The notes: generated from the sequence alone by a model not told the origin. A stretch of 64,000 nucleotides of DNA from SAR116 cluster bacterium AG-390-L20 (GCA_003278095.1 QCHB01000002.1:160210-224209), one strand, 5' to 3'. Positions 36,832 to 46,331 are shown, counted from the stretch's first letter. Numbers and translations: made by a program.

Positions 36832-37718
36832 TTTTTAATTTTAACAAAATTACTAAAAATAATCCCTTTACGGCAATAACAATTTACTTTCTAATATTTT
36901 TATGGGTTTTTGTGGCGGCATTTCCTTTTATTTGGACTTTTTGGGGATCTTTCAAAGTTGAATTAGATTTTTTTTCGATATCAAATTGGACTAATGCTAT
37001 TACAGGAAAAAATACAGAACAAACTTATGGTTCTCCTTTCACTTTTATTGGTTATCATGGTGCATGGGTTCAAGAAGAATTTTGGAAAGCTTTTATAAAC
37101 ACATCTTTAGTCTGTTTTTTTGTTGTGATTACTTCACTGACAATAGGTACTCTTGGCGCATACGCACTTTCACGATCAAATTTTAAATATACATTTTGGC
37201 TTTTAATAATGGCGCTTATTTTTAGGGCAATGCCTCCAATCACTCTTGTTGCTGGTTATCTTCCGCCTTTTTTTGAATGGAATCTATGGGGCACTTTACC
37301 AACAACAATCATAGTATTAGTTTCAATAAATCAACCATTTACTTTGTGGATGTTACACTCGTTCTTTCAAAATATACCGAAGGAACTTGATGAGAGTGCT
37401 AAAGTCGATGGTTGTTCACAATACCAAGCATTTGGCCATGTAATTGTACCTGTCATGTGGCCAGGAATAATTACTACTGGATTATTTAGTTTTTTGTTAG
37501 CTTATAACGATTTCGCAGTTACTTCTATGCTTTTATCAGATGAAAATAGGACAATGATACCAAAGATAGCTGCTTTCTTAGGTACAACTTATACTGAAGG
37601 AAATGTTATGTTCGCAGTTGCAGCTGTCGTTTCTGCTACTGTACCACTTTTCATATTAATAATGTTTTTTCAAACTAAATTAGTAAGTGGTTTAACTCAA
37701 GGTGCTGTGAAGGGTTAG
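36828..37718 (+). CDS. Carbohydrate ABC permease, second subunit
   Basis: A 296-aa MalG/UgpE-like permease. Six helices; the EAA loop is DESAKVDGCSQYQAFGHVIVPVMWPG. An NWTNAITG periplasmic stretch follows helix 1. It overlaps the first permease by 4 bp and completes the importer. Confidence 0.92.
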   Translation: MIFNFNKITKNNPFTAITIYFLIFLWVFVAAFPFIWTFWGSFKVELDFFSISNWTNAITGKNTEQTYGSPFTFIGYHGAWVQEEFWKAFINTSLVCFFVVITSLTIGTLGAYALSRSNFKYTFWLLIMALIFRAMPPITLVAGYLPPFFEWNLWGTLPTTIIVLVSINQPFTLWMLHSFFQNIPKELDESAKVDGCSQYQAFGHVIVPVMWPGIITTGLFSFLLAYNDFAVTSMLLSDENRTMIPKIAAFLGTTYTEGNVMFAVAAVVSATVPLFILIMFFQTKLVSGLTQGAVKG

Positions 37719-37733
37719 GAGTGTTAATTATAA

Positions 37734-39197
37734 ATGAAAGATAAAATAATAGAGCAATCAACTCTCACTTCTTGTAATGATTTATCTAAAACAAAAATTA
37801 CTAGAGAAATTATTGAGAAAATGGTTATTGCACTTAATGACCATAGAATAGATGATATTGGAGAGTTTTTCTCTAATAATTTAAACTGGTTTGGGAATTA
37901 TGGTTGTGGAACTAAATTAGGTTTAAAAGAATTTCAAGAAAATTGGCAAGTGCCATTTCAAAAAGCTTTTTCAGAAAAGGTTTGTGTAGACGAGGCAAGA
38001 CTGTTTGAAGGAGATTGGGGTGCTGCTTTTGGTAGGCAAGAAGCAGTGCATAGCGGAACATTTATGGGTATAAGCCCAACAAATAAAAAAGTTAACATAA
38101 GGTATATGGATTTTTGGCAAACCAAAGATAATAAAATTATTAATAATTGGGTGATGGTAGATTTTCCAGACGTGTTGAGACAATTAGGGGTTGATATTTT
38201 TAAAGGAGAAGGTTGGGAAAAATTTGATAGTAAAAAAAATTTAATTAATCAATATTCACTTGATCATTATGAAATTGAAGATTTTATATACAGAATTACA
38301 GAAGAAATTTGGGAAAATAAAAAAGTTGAAAATATCAGAAACTATTACTCATCAGATGTAATTGTAAGATCACCAAGTATTACAACATACGATTGTGATA
38401 GTGTAGTTCAAGCAACTTACAAAACACTTGAGCAATTCCCAGACAGACAGTTAATTGGTGAGGATGTCATTTCGTTTGGATCTATAAAAAGTACTTATCT
38501 TAGTTCTCATAGGATCTTATCTACAGGAACTCATTTAGGCGACGGATTTTATGGCAAAGCGACAGGTAAGAAAGTTATATATAGGGTCATAGCTGATTGT
38601 TTGGTTGTTAACAATAAAATCATAGAAGAATGGATAATTAGAGATGAAGCAAGTATTTTAAATCAATTAGGCTTTAAAGTAAGTGAATTTGTTGAACAAC
38701 GAATTAGTGATGGAACTTTTAAAAAAAATGATCTTGAAACTACAAAAAATTCATTTATCAAAAAAAATATAATGAATGATTGTGAAAACATTTACGCAAA
38801 AACATATAAAGATTCAATTATAAATCTTATAGAAGATAAATTTTCATTTGAGAAAAAAGTATATGAGCGTTCAGCACAGTTATACTGGTTTGGTGGAGAA
38901 TTAATCAATATTGTTGAAAATATATATGAAAAATGGAACTTGTTTCTTTCATGCTTTAAAATTTTAAAATGTGAAGTTTCAAATAGTATAGCTTTAGATC
39001 AAAATAATATGAGGCCAAGGGCAGCATTGAGATGGAGGTTAATGTGCTTGCACAACTCTAATGGTTTTTTTGGCTTGCCAACTAACAAAGAAATTGAAAT
39101 TTATGGTATTTCTCACGCCGAGTTCGGTAAACAAGGGATTGTAAGAGAGTTTATTTTAATAGATGAAATTTCAATTTGGAAACAATTATTGCTTTAA
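37734..39197 (+). CDS. Multi-domain SnoaL/NTF2-like protein
   Basis: A 487-aa cytoplasmic protein built of NTF2/SnoaL-like cone folds. Domain 1 is about 25-150 (DIGEFFSNNLNWFGNYGCG ... YMDFWQTKDNKI). Domain 2 is about 180-305 (RNYYSSDVIVRSPS ... VVNNKIIEEWIIRDE). A third, more divergent region spans about 340-487. SnoaL-type domains bind small molecules and act as cyclases, isomerases or hydratases. It follows the ABC permeases by 15 bp, so is likely part of a pathway for the imported compound. Function unknown. Confidence 0.65.
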   Translation: MKDKIIEQSTLTSCNDLSKTKITREIIEKMVIALNDHRIDDIGEFFSNNLNWFGNYGCGTKLGLKEFQENWQVPFQKAFSEKVCVDEARLFEGDWGAAFGRQEAVHSGTFMGISPTNKKVNIRYMDFWQTKDNKIINNWVMVDFPDVLRQLGVDIFKGEGWEKFDSKKNLINQYSLDHYEIEDFIYRITEEIWENKKVENIRNYYSSDVIVRSPSITTYDCDSVVQATYKTLEQFPDRQLIGEDVISFGSIKSTYLSSHRILSTGTHLGDGFYGKATGKKVIYRVIADCLVVNNKIIEEWIIRDEASILNQLGFKVSEFVEQRISDGTFKKNDLETTKNSFIKKNIMNDCENIYAKTYKDSIINLIEDKFSFEKKVYERSAQLYWFGGELINIVENIYEKWNLFLSCFKILKCEVSNSIALDQNNMRPRAALRWRLMCLHNSNGFFGLPTNKEIEIYGISHAEFGKQGIVREFILIDEISIWKQLLL

Positions 39198-39213
39198 TAT
39201 TGATAGGAAGATT

Positions 39214-40182
39214 ATGAACGAATTAAATATAAATAATAGGTTAGTTAGATATGGAGAATTGATACCATGTAAAACTGCTTTTATAGACACGCATACACCA
39301 GGCTCAGATCAAAAAGAAAATTTTACTATTATTGGTTCTGGTGTTTCAGAAAATCCAGAACAACATGTTCATATAAGTATACCTCATGGCTTTAATATTG
39401 GGGCAGCTGGACAACCACCAAAATGTAATAATTCTCTTCATAGTCATCGTACTGCAGAAGTCTTTTTTGTTTTGTCTGGTAGGTGGAGGTTTTTTTGGGG
39501 GCGTTATGGTAATGCTGGAGAAGTAATTCTTGAAAAAGGTGATATTTTTAATATTCCGACGGGTATTTTTAGAGGATTTGAGAACATTGGAGAAAGTTAC
39601 GGGATGCTAATGGCTATATTAGGAGGCGATGATGCAGGTGGTGGTGTGATATGGGCACCTGAAGTACTTTCAGAAGCAAAGAAACATGGTTTAATATTAT
39701 CAGAAAAGGGTAAAATTTATGACACACTTAAAGATCAACAAATACCTAACGATGAAAATGAAATGAAACCTCTTAAAGATGAGGAATTGAAAAATTTTCC
39801 AGAATACTCAACTAGTGAGGTTGTTCCTTATTATGTCGCGAGGTATTTAGATTTATATTCTTTATCATTTGAAACTCCATGTAAAGTAATTGGTGAAAAA
39901 GGAAAAATTTATGATAAACCAGGATTTGAAGTCGAATTTATTTCAGACAAGTCTAAAAAAGACTATGGAATATATACTAAAGACGTTGTTTTTATGCCAG
40001 TTTATGGATATTGGAGAATAAAGTTTGAAATTTTTGACATAATTTTAAATCCAGGTGATACTTTTTCACTTCCTAAAAATAATGAATATATATTAGAGCC
40101 AATAAAACCAGGGATTGCTTCAATTTATAAAGTTATTCCAACGGACGATAAGCCTGGTTCTACTCAAAGGAAATTATATTAA
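39214..40182 (+). CDS. Bicupin protein
   Basis: A 322-aa protein with two cupin folds. The first shows the metal-binding motif H76-S-H78 with E82 (LHSHRTAEVFFVLSGRWRFF) and a downstream ILEKGDIFNIPTG turn. The second, about 230-320, has ILNPGDTFSLPKNN but no clear His pair. I chose ATG 39214 because AGGAAG stands 4 bp upstream and the earlier in-frame ATG lies inside the preceding gene. Its stop is directly followed by the next ATG. Cupins of this kind include dioxygenases and sugar or acid isomerases. Confidence 0.75.
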   Translation: MNELNINNRLVRYGELIPCKTAFIDTHTPGSDQKENFTIIGSGVSENPEQHVHISIPHGFNIGAAGQPPKCNNSLHSHRTAEVFFVLSGRWRFFWGRYGNAGEVILEKGDIFNIPTGIFRGFENIGESYGMLMAILGGDDAGGGVIWAPEVLSEAKKHGLILSEKGKIYDTLKDQQIPNDENEMKPLKDEELKNFPEYSTSEVVPYYVARYLDLYSLSFETPCKVIGEKGKIYDKPGFEVEFISDKSKKDYGIYTKDVVFMPVYGYWRIKFEIFDIILNPGDTFSLPKNNEYILEPIKPGIASIYKVIPTDDKPGSTQRKLY

Positions 40183-41304
40183 ATGGCCATCTTAACAACA
40201 CATGTAGGTTCTCTTCCAAGACCTAAGATAGTTTCTGATTTACTTTTCAAAAGAGAAAAGGAAGAGGAGTATAATCTTCAATATTTTGAAGAGGTAATAT
40301 CAAATAGTGTAGAAGAAGTAGTAAAAAAACAATTAGATGTTGGTGTTGATATAATTTCAGACGGTGAAATGTCTAAAATATCCTATGCAACTTATGTAAA
40401 AGATAGGTATAATGGTTTTGCAGGTGATAGCGAGAGAAATCCACCACAAGATTTAGAAAAGTTTCCAAATTATATGAAAAAAATTGCGGATAGTGGAGGC
40501 ACACCGACATATTCTCGCCCTTGTTGCGTAGCAGAAATATCTTCAAAAAAAAATAATGATTTAACTAATGATATTAAAAATATTTTGAACGCATCAAAAA
40601 AGTTTAATCATAATAAAATTTTTATGAACGCAGCCTCTCCTGGAGTGATATCACTATTTCTTAGTAATTCTTATTATTCAAATAGAAATGAATATTTAGA
40701 TGCAATTGCATCAGCTATGCAAGATGAATATGAGACAATTGTTAATTCTGGAATCAAACTACAGTTAGATTGCCCAGATTTAGCTTTATCTAGACATATG
40801 ACTTTTAAAACTGAGACTGATAAAGATTTTGTAAAAATTGCTTATGAAAATATGGAAATCCTCAATCAAAGCCTTGAAAACATTCCATCACAAATGTTGA
40901 GGCTCCATGTTTGTTGGGGAAATTATGAGGGTCCACATATACATGATATATCTATTGAAGAGATTTTTGATGTTTTGATGTCATTTAAGGGTAATTATTT
41001 ACTTTTTGAATCTTCAAATCCAAGACATCAACATGAGTGGGAAATTTTTGAGAAGTTAAAAAATAAAATACCTGAAAACAAAATACTCATTCCTGGAGTT
41101 CTCGATACTACTAGTAATTTTGTTGAACATAGTTCTCTAGTAAGACAAAGAATTGAAAAGTTTGTCAATATTGTTGGAAAAGATAGAGTGATAGCTGGAA
41201 CAGATTGTGGATTTGGAACGTTTGCTGGTTTTGGAAACGTAGATCCAGATATCGCTTATTTAAAGCTACAATCTTTAGTTGAAGGTGCAAGTAGAGTTAA
41301 ATAA
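40183..41304 (+). CDS. MetE-like zinc methyl/alkyl transferase family protein
   Basis: A 373-aa protein of the cobalamin-independent methionine synthase C-terminal/UROD-like barrel superfamily. The N-terminus TTHVGSLPRP is typical. Zinc ligands are visible as H242 and C244 (LHVCWGNYEGPH) and C342 (AGTDCGFGTF), with the Glu between likely in LFESSNPRH. The length fits the single-barrel subfamily that includes epoxyalkane:coenzyme M transferase, not full MetE (about 750 aa). Its substrate is probably a thiol-linked intermediate. No gap to the bicupin gene. Confidence 0.78.
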   Translation: MAILTTHVGSLPRPKIVSDLLFKREKEEEYNLQYFEEVISNSVEEVVKKQLDVGVDIISDGEMSKISYATYVKDRYNGFAGDSERNPPQDLEKFPNYMKKIADSGGTPTYSRPCCVAEISSKKNNDLTNDIKNILNASKKFNHNKIFMNAASPGVISLFLSNSYYSNRNEYLDAIASAMQDEYETIVNSGIKLQLDCPDLALSRHMTFKTETDKDFVKIAYENMEILNQSLENIPSQMLRLHVCWGNYEGPHIHDISIEEIFDVLMSFKGNYLLFESSNPRHQHEWEIFEKLKNKIPENKILIPGVLDTTSNFVEHSSLVRQRIEKFVNIVGKDRVIAGTDCGFGTFAGFGNVDPDIAYLKLQSLVEGASRVK

Positions 41305-41326
41305 AAATTTTACGGGTTTAAAATAA

Positions 41327-42319
41327 TTGAATTTCCAATCTGAAAAACAATTAATTCTCAATTTTTATGATGCTATAGGTAATAGTAAAATTGAAGAAAT
41401 ACCAAAAGTATTATCTAATTATTGTTCAGAAGATTTATTGTGGCGTGGTTTTCATCCTTTTAATGAAATTATTGGATTAGATAATTTATATTCACTATTC
41501 TGGAAACCATTTAAAAAAAGTTTTTTTAATTCTCAAAGAAGGATGGATATCTTTTTAGCTGGATATAATACAATATCTGGTAATGAAGGTGTTTGGGTTG
41601 TCTCAATGGGACATTTAATGAGCTTGTTTGATAATCCTTGGATTGGCATCAAAGATACAAAAAAAATTGCAATATTACGTTACTGTGAATTTAGTAAAAT
41701 ACAAAATGGTAAAATTACTGAAGTAGCGATGTTCTTTGATATACCTCATCTAATGCTTCAAGCGGGAATAAAACCTTTCCCAAGTGAAACTGGTATTAGT
41801 TTGGTTCAACCAGGCCCTTTAACACATGATGGTTTAATGTTTAACGAACAAGATCCTAATGAAGGAAATAAGACATTAGAAATAATCGAAAATATGATTA
41901 ATGACGTGAAAGTTTGGACAAGTACGAGTAGATCTTCATTAATTGATGAGCTAAAAAAAAGTTGGAACGATAATATGATTTGGTGGGGACCAACAGGAAT
42001 TGGTTCAACATACACAATCGAAAGATATGCAGACCAACATGCAGGACCTTTTAGAGAAACTTTTAAAGATAGAAAATTTAACGGTCATCTTTGTCGAGTG
42101 TCAGAAGGCAATTATGGTGGGTTTTTTGGTTGGCCTAATTTAACTTTAACACCCAAAAAAAAGTTTATGGGAATTAAAACTGCTCCAAAAACATCTGAAA
42201 TGAGAGTGATAGATATGTATCGTAGGGAAGGTGAAAAATTAATTGAAAATTGGGTATTTATAGACTTGTTACATTTTTTGAAAATTTTAGGAATAGATAT
42301 ACTTAAGAACTTAAAGTAA
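41327..42319 (+). CDS. Double SnoaL/NTF2-like protein
   Basis: A 330-aa protein with two cone-fold repeats: about 10-145 (NFYDAIGNSKIEEIPKVLSNYCSEDLLWRG ... KITEVAMFFDIPHLM) and about 185-328 (DELKKSWNDNMIWWGPTGIG ... YRREGEKLIENWVFIDLLHF). It is clearly related in layout to the 487-aa protein at 37734. The TTG start is 22 bp after the MetE-like gene. It is the last gene of the presumed catabolic operon. Reaction unknown. Confidence 0.65.
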   Translation: MNFQSEKQLILNFYDAIGNSKIEEIPKVLSNYCSEDLLWRGFHPFNEIIGLDNLYSLFWKPFKKSFFNSQRRMDIFLAGYNTISGNEGVWVVSMGHLMSLFDNPWIGIKDTKKIAILRYCEFSKIQNGKITEVAMFFDIPHLMLQAGIKPFPSETGISLVQPGPLTHDGLMFNEQDPNEGNKTLEIIENMINDVKVWTSTSRSSLIDELKKSWNDNMIWWGPTGIGSTYTIERYADQHAGPFRETFKDRKFNGHLCRVSEGNYGGFFGWPNLTLTPKKKFMGIKTAPKTSEMRVIDMYRREGEKLIENWVFIDLLHFLKILGIDILKNLK

Positions 42320-42331
42320 ATTTTTGTTTAT

Positions 42332-43150
42332 TTAAAATACAGGGGTAAATGTATTTATAACCTCTTTAAACCCTTTTACTTTTATTTCATCATATTTTTT
42401 ACAATTAATTTCATTTATTATTAGAGATTTTGTTTTTTCTGAAATTAAAATTTGTCCTATTGGAGATTTGCTTTCTAACCTTGAAGCAAGGTTTACAGTT
42501 CCACCTATAACAGTGTAGTCTAAACGTTTTTCACTTCCAAAATTTCCTACTGTGCACTCACCAGAATTAATTCCTACTCTAATATTTAGGGGATTTAAAA
42601 GATTGAAATCATTCATAAAAACTTTTGATAATTTTTTCATAGTATTTTGCATTTCTATTGCCATTTTTACACAATTTATAGCGTCCTGATTTTTGCCAGC
42701 AGTTTGAGGATCTCCAAAAAAAATCATCACAGAGTCGCCAATATACTTGTCAATAGTACCACCATATTTCAGTGCTATCTCCGACATTTTCGTCAAGTAT
42801 AAATTTAACATTTCAGTTAGTGGGGCTGAGTCCATATTGTCAGAAATTGATGTAAAGGAAACTATGTCAGAAAAAAAAACAGTAAGAAACTTTCTTTCAC
42901 TTTCAATCAAAACCTTTTTCTCGCCAGAAAATATAGAACTAAATAATTGAGGCGAAAGATATTTTGAAAGTTGACTAGCTATTCCTTCAATTTCTCTACT
43001 TTTTTCCTTAGCTATTTCTTCTGCATTTTTGGCTATTTGTTTTTGCTTATCAATTTCAGAAGCTAAATTACGACGTAATTTTGATTCAAGTTGTAATTTT
43101 GCAACTTGCATCTTAAGACTTCTAATTTCATTACTTTGGCTGTTTTCCAT
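42332..43150 (-). CDS. Class III adenylate/guanylate cyclase, soluble, coiled-coil
   Basis: A 272-aa protein. An N-terminal coiled coil (about 5-60) and the LSKYLSPQLFSSI linker precede a complete cyclase domain. Metal ligands are D95 (FFSDIVSFTS) and D139, and the purine-selecting Lys is K135 (DKYIGDSVMIFFG). DYTVIGGTVNLASRLES holds the transition-state Asn and Arg. Unlike the cyclase at 29920, all catalytic residues are canonical, with K and D/T suggesting ATP as substrate. No sensor domain is visible. Confidence 0.85.
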   Translation of the reverse strand: MENSQSNEIRSLKMQVAKLQLESKLRRNLASEIDKQKQIAKNAEEIAKEKSREIEGIASQLSKYLSPQLFSSIFSGEKKVLIESERKFLTVFFSDIVSFTSISDNMDSAPLTEMLNLYLTKMSEIALKYGGTIDKYIGDSVMIFFGDPQTAGKNQDAINCVKMAIEMQNTMKKLSKVFMNDFNLLNPLNIRVGINSGECTVGNFGSEKRLDYTVIGGTVNLASRLESKSPIGQILISEKTKSLIINEINCKKYDEIKVKGFKEVINTFTPVF

Positions 43151-43193
43151 TTTTAGTTAACAAATATCAATTAATGTAAAAAATTTAGTTTTA

Positions 43194-43517
43194 TTAGGTA
43201 TCGAAAGGATTGACTAGTTTTTGATTTGTGATTTTCTCTGAAGAAACATATCTTTGCATTTCACTTGGCATAGTTACAATAACATCGTTTAAACCCACTT
43301 TTTCTAGCACGTCTATTATAGATTGTTCGTCTTCAGCATACCAATGACAGAAAAAGAAGTCGTCTTTTCCCATCCAATGCTGTAAAGTCTCAGCCTTTTC
43401 GGTTTTTAATCCAGCGAAGAATTCTTTATCAGTCATTTCTCCTTGCTGTTTAATTACGTCTTTAATTGTGTCTGGATTAGACCAAGTATGTGTGCAGATA
43501 TAATGTTTTTTCCCCAT
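43194..43517 (-). CDS. Small conserved-looking protein, unknown
   Basis: A 107-aa protein starting MGKKHYICTHTW, rich in aromatic residues, with a C-H-W cluster (DDFFFCHWYAEDEQSIIDVL). The predicted pattern beta-alpha-beta with a terminal beta strand resembles dimeric alpha/beta-barrel or DUF4242-like small proteins, but I do not recognise the family. It has GGAGG 6 bp before the ATG. It is grouped with two other small leftward genes upstream of the aldehyde dehydrogenase. Confidence 0.6.
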   Translation of the reverse strand: MGKKHYICTHTWSNPDTIKDVIKQQGEMTDKEFFAGLKTEKAETLQHWMGKDDFFFCHWYAEDEQSIIDVLEKVGLNDVIVTMPSEMQRYVSSEKITNQKLVNPFDT

Positions 43518-43630
43518 TAATCACCTCCAAAAAAAATGTGATAATTAAGAATATTAAAAAAAAATATATCTATCAACATTAATAAATAAATAATAAGTTG
43601 TAATAATAAAATATTAATTAAACTTATATT

Positions 43631-43891
43631 TTAATTTTTAATTACGGATCCTTCTTGAATTGAAACCTTTGCCATTGCTTGTTCACTTAAACCTTGCATT
43701 GCTTTCATAGTTTCTATTTTTTTACCAGCTATATTTATATTTTCAAAAACTTCTATTATGAAGCCATTATTATCACCAGTTTTAAATAACATTCTTTTAT
43801 ATTTGTCTTCTTCAACATTGGAACCAATAGCCTGAACTACTGCCCACAATGATGGAGCTAATAGAGTGAAATTAATGTTGCGACCGTACAA
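43631..43891 (-). CDS. Small protein, unknown, paired with GYD protein
   Basis: An 86-aa protein (MYGRNINFTLLAPSLW...) with no motif I recognise. Its ATG follows the stop of the preceding GYD-domain gene with no gap, so the two are translationally coupled. It is read leftward, away from the aldehyde dehydrogenase. Confidence 0.6.
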   Translation of the reverse strand: MYGRNINFTLLAPSLWAVVQAIGSNVEEDKYKRMLFKTGDNNGFIIEVFENINIAGKKIETMKAMQGLSEQAMAKVSIQEGSVIKN

Positions 43892-44242
43892 TTAATCCTC
43901 CTGAGATTTTTGTTTTGCTGATATATATGTAGCCATATTTTTTGAGGCTAATTGAAAAATATTTTTCCAATCTTCTGCTTCAAATGCTCTATACCAATTA
44001 AATGAAGAAAAAGCTCCACTTGCATATATTAAATTTGTTGTAGCAGCAATATCTTCGTCACTCTTAGCCATGACAACACACATAAAATCAAACTCAGGAT
44101 GATTTAAGTATAAAAATTCAATAAATTTGGCTCCAAATGCTTCAGCCAAAGGTTCAGTAATTTCACGTCTATTTTGGGGTTTATTTAACATAGATGCAGC
44201 TGTTTCTTGGGAAGTTTTACCAGTGATAATATATTTTTGCAT
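43892..44242 (-). CDS. GYD-domain protein
   Basis: A 116-aa protein matching the GYD (PF08734-type) dimeric alpha/beta fold. It starts QKYIITGKTSQETAASML, continues EPLAEAFGAKFIEFLYLNHPEFDFMCVVMAKSDEDIAA in the family's order, and has an extra C-terminal helix. GYD proteins have no settled function. It is first of three small leftward genes, divergent from the aldehyde dehydrogenase gene with a 148-bp gap. Confidence 0.7.
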   Translation of the reverse strand: MQKYIITGKTSQETAASMLNKPQNRREITEPLAEAFGAKFIEFLYLNHPEFDFMCVVMAKSDEDIAATTNLIYASGAFSSFNWYRAFEAEDWKNIFQLASKNMATYISAKQKSQED

Positions 44243-44390
44243 GTTGATTTAAACCTTATCTAATTAAATGAAATTTGATACTACTTAAAAAATTACAGTA
44301 ATATCAATTAAATTAATTTTTATGTTTACTTATTAAGCAAATTAAACCTAATATTAGCTTTAAAAATATTTAAGGGGGAGGAAAGTATTA

Positions 44391-45881
44391 ATGGCTTTCA
44401 AATATAAAGAGAAGTATGGGAACTACATAAATGGAAAATTTGTAGATCCAATTGATGGAAAATTCTTTGATAATATAACACCAATAAATGGTAAGGTTCT
44501 TTGTAAGATTGCGAGGTCAAATGAAAAAGATATAAATTCAGCTTTAGATGCAGCTCACGCAGCAAAAGATGCTTGGGGAATAACAAGTGTTACCGAAAGA
44601 AGTAACATTATGATACAAATTGCTCAAATATTAGAAGATAATCTTGCCATGTTAGCCGAGGCTGAGACTTGGGATAACGGAAAAGGCATAAGAGAAACTA
44701 CTGCTGCTGATTTACCTTTAGGTATTGATCATTTCAGATATTTTGCTGGCGTAATAAGAGCTCAAGAAGGTAGTCTTGCTGAACTTAATAACGATACTGT
44801 TTCTTATTTAATTCAAGAACCTTTGGGCGTTGTTGGCCAAATAATACCTTGGAACTTTCCGTTACTAATGGCTATATGGAAGTTAGCGCCTGCTTTAGCA
44901 ACTGGAAATTGTGTTGTTTTAAAACCTGCAGAACAAACACCTGCGTCAATAATGGTTATGATGGAATTAATTGGTCATTTGTTACCGCCAGGCGTAATTA
45001 ATATTGTTAATGGCTACGGTTTAGAGGCTGGAAAGCCATTGGCTTCAAGTACCAGGATAGCAAAAATAGCATTTACTGGTGAGACAACAACTGGAAGAAT
45101 GATACTTCAATATGCAAGTCAGAATTTAATTCCTAGTACTTTAGAACTAGGTGGAAAGTCTCCAAATATTTTCTTTAAGGATATTGCTGAAGCAGATGAT
45201 GACTTTTTTGATAAGTGTATTGAAGGTTTTGTTATGTTTGCTCTTAATCAAGGAGAAGTTTGTACTTGCCCTAGTAGAGCATTAATACATGAAGATATTT
45301 ATGATAAATTTATTGAAAGATGTATTGAAAGGACAAAAGCAATAACTCAAGGAGATCCTCTTGATTCAAATACTATGATGGGTGCAATGGCTTCTGCTGA
45401 GCAGTATGAAAAAGTAAAGTCATACTTAGACCTTGGAAAAAAAGAGGGAGCAGAAGTTCTTGTTGGAGGTGATGTTGCTCAAATGAATGGTGATCTTGCA
45501 AATGGATATTATATACAGCCTACAATATTTAAAGGTCATAATAAGATGAGGATATTCCAAGAAGAAATTTTTGGACCTGTTGTTTCTGTTTGTACTTTTA
45601 AAACAGATGAAGAGGCATTGGAAATAGCTAATGATACTCTCTATGGCCTTGGAGCGGGCATATGGACAAGAGACCTAAATACATCTTATAGATTTGGACG
45701 CGCTATTAAAGCTGGAAGGGTTTGGACAAATTGTTATCATGATTATCCAGCTCATGCTGCTTTTGGTGGTTATAAGCAATCTGGTATAGGTCGTGAAAAC
45801 CATTTAATGATGTTAAGTCATTATCAGCAAACTAAGAATTTACTGGTAAGTTACAGCCCAAAAAAGCTAGGTTTCTTTTAA
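44391..45881 (+). CDS. NAD(P)-dependent aldehyde dehydrogenase
   Basis: A 496-aa enzyme of the aldehyde dehydrogenase superfamily that oxidises an aldehyde to its acid. The general-base Glu is E252 in LELGGKSPN, and the nucleophile is C291 in [11 protein letters not shown]. The coenzyme site is [19 protein letters not shown] and [10 protein letters not shown]. The long form with EVCTCPSR and the neighbouring DUF779 gene matches the AcoD/ExaC-type acetaldehyde dehydrogenase group. AGGGGGAGG stands 7 bp before the ATG. Confidence 0.93.
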   Translation: MAFKYKEKYGNYINGKFVDPIDGKFFDNITPINGKVLCKIARSNEKDINSALDAAHAAKDAWGITSVTERSNIMIQIAQILEDNLAMLAEAETWDNGKGIRETTAADLPLGIDHFRYFAGVIRAQEGSLAELNNDTVSYLIQEPLGVVGQIIPWNFPLLMAIWKLAPALATGNCVVLKPAEQTPASIMVMMELIGHLLPPGVINIVNGYGLEAGKPLASSTRIAKIAFTGETTTGRMILQYASQNLIPSTLELGGKSPNIFFKDIAEADDDFFDKCIEGFVMFALNQGEVCTCPSRALIHEDIYDKFIERCIERTKAITQGDPLDSNTMMGAMASAEQYEKVKSYLDLGKKEGAEVLVGGDVAQMNGDLANGYYIQPTIFKGHNKMRIFQEEIFGPVVSVCTFKTDEEALEIANDTLYGLGAGIWTRDLNTSYRFGRAIKAGRVWTNCYHDYPAHAAFGGYKQSGIGRENHLMMLSHYQQTKNLLVSYSPKKLGFF

Positions 45882-45891
45882 TTCAATTTAG

Positions 45892-45919
45892 AGGGCGCAT
45901 GTTGCGCCCTTTTCCTTTT
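45892..45919 (+). terminator. Rho-independent terminator after the aldehyde dehydrogenase gene
   Basis: AGGGCGCA (45892-45899) and TGCGCCCT (45903-45910) form a perfect 8-bp GC-rich stem with a TGT loop, followed by TTTCCTTTT. This is the clearest terminator in the window. It lies 10 bp after the dehydrogenase stop and 23 bp before the DUF779 ATG, so expression of the latter probably depends on partial read-through. Confidence 0.85.
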
Positions 45920-45932
45920 AGGAGTTTAAACA

Positions 45933-46265
45933 ATGCTAGATCAGGTTGAAGCAACTCAAGAAGCTTTAAATTTAATTGAAGAAATAAAAAAAGACTATGG
46001 TGAAGTTTTGTTTCATCAATCTGGTGGATGTTGTGACGGCTCTGCACCTATGTGCTTCCAAAAAGGTGATTTCTTGATAGCTGATCATGATGTGCAGATG
46101 GGTGAGATCGGTGGTGTTCCTTTTTATATAGGCGGACTTCAGTTTGAGGCTTGGAAGCACACAAAATTAATAATAGATGTCGTTGATGGACAGGGTGGAA
46201 TGTTTTCATTGGATAATGGTAGAGGAAAAAGGTTTATTACTAGATCCGAAATGTGTGCAGTTTAG
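45933..46265 (+). CDS. DUF779-family protein
   Basis: A 110-aa protein with the DUF779 signature LFHQSGGCCDGSAPMC and GGVPFYIGGLQFEAWKHTKLIIDV. Two adjacent Cys plus a third suggest metal binding. The family is habitually encoded beside aldehyde dehydrogenases of the AcoD type, as here, and is thought to assist them, but the mechanism is unknown. It has TAGGAG 9 bp before the ATG. Confidence 0.88.
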   Translation: MLDQVEATQEALNLIEEIKKDYGEVLFHQSGGCCDGSAPMCFQKGDFLIADHDVQMGEIGGVPFYIGGLQFEAWKHTKLIIDVVDGQGGMFSLDNGRGKRFITRSEMCAV

Positions 46266-46331
46266 CATTTACTATTTGTTGATTTAATAATAATTTATTG
46301 CAGATAAATCTGTTAAGATTTTGATAATATA

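Noticed and set aside
40183..41304. Methionine synthase MetE
   Set aside because: At 373 aa it has only one barrel; MetE has two and about 750 residues. The context is catabolic rather than methionine synthesis.
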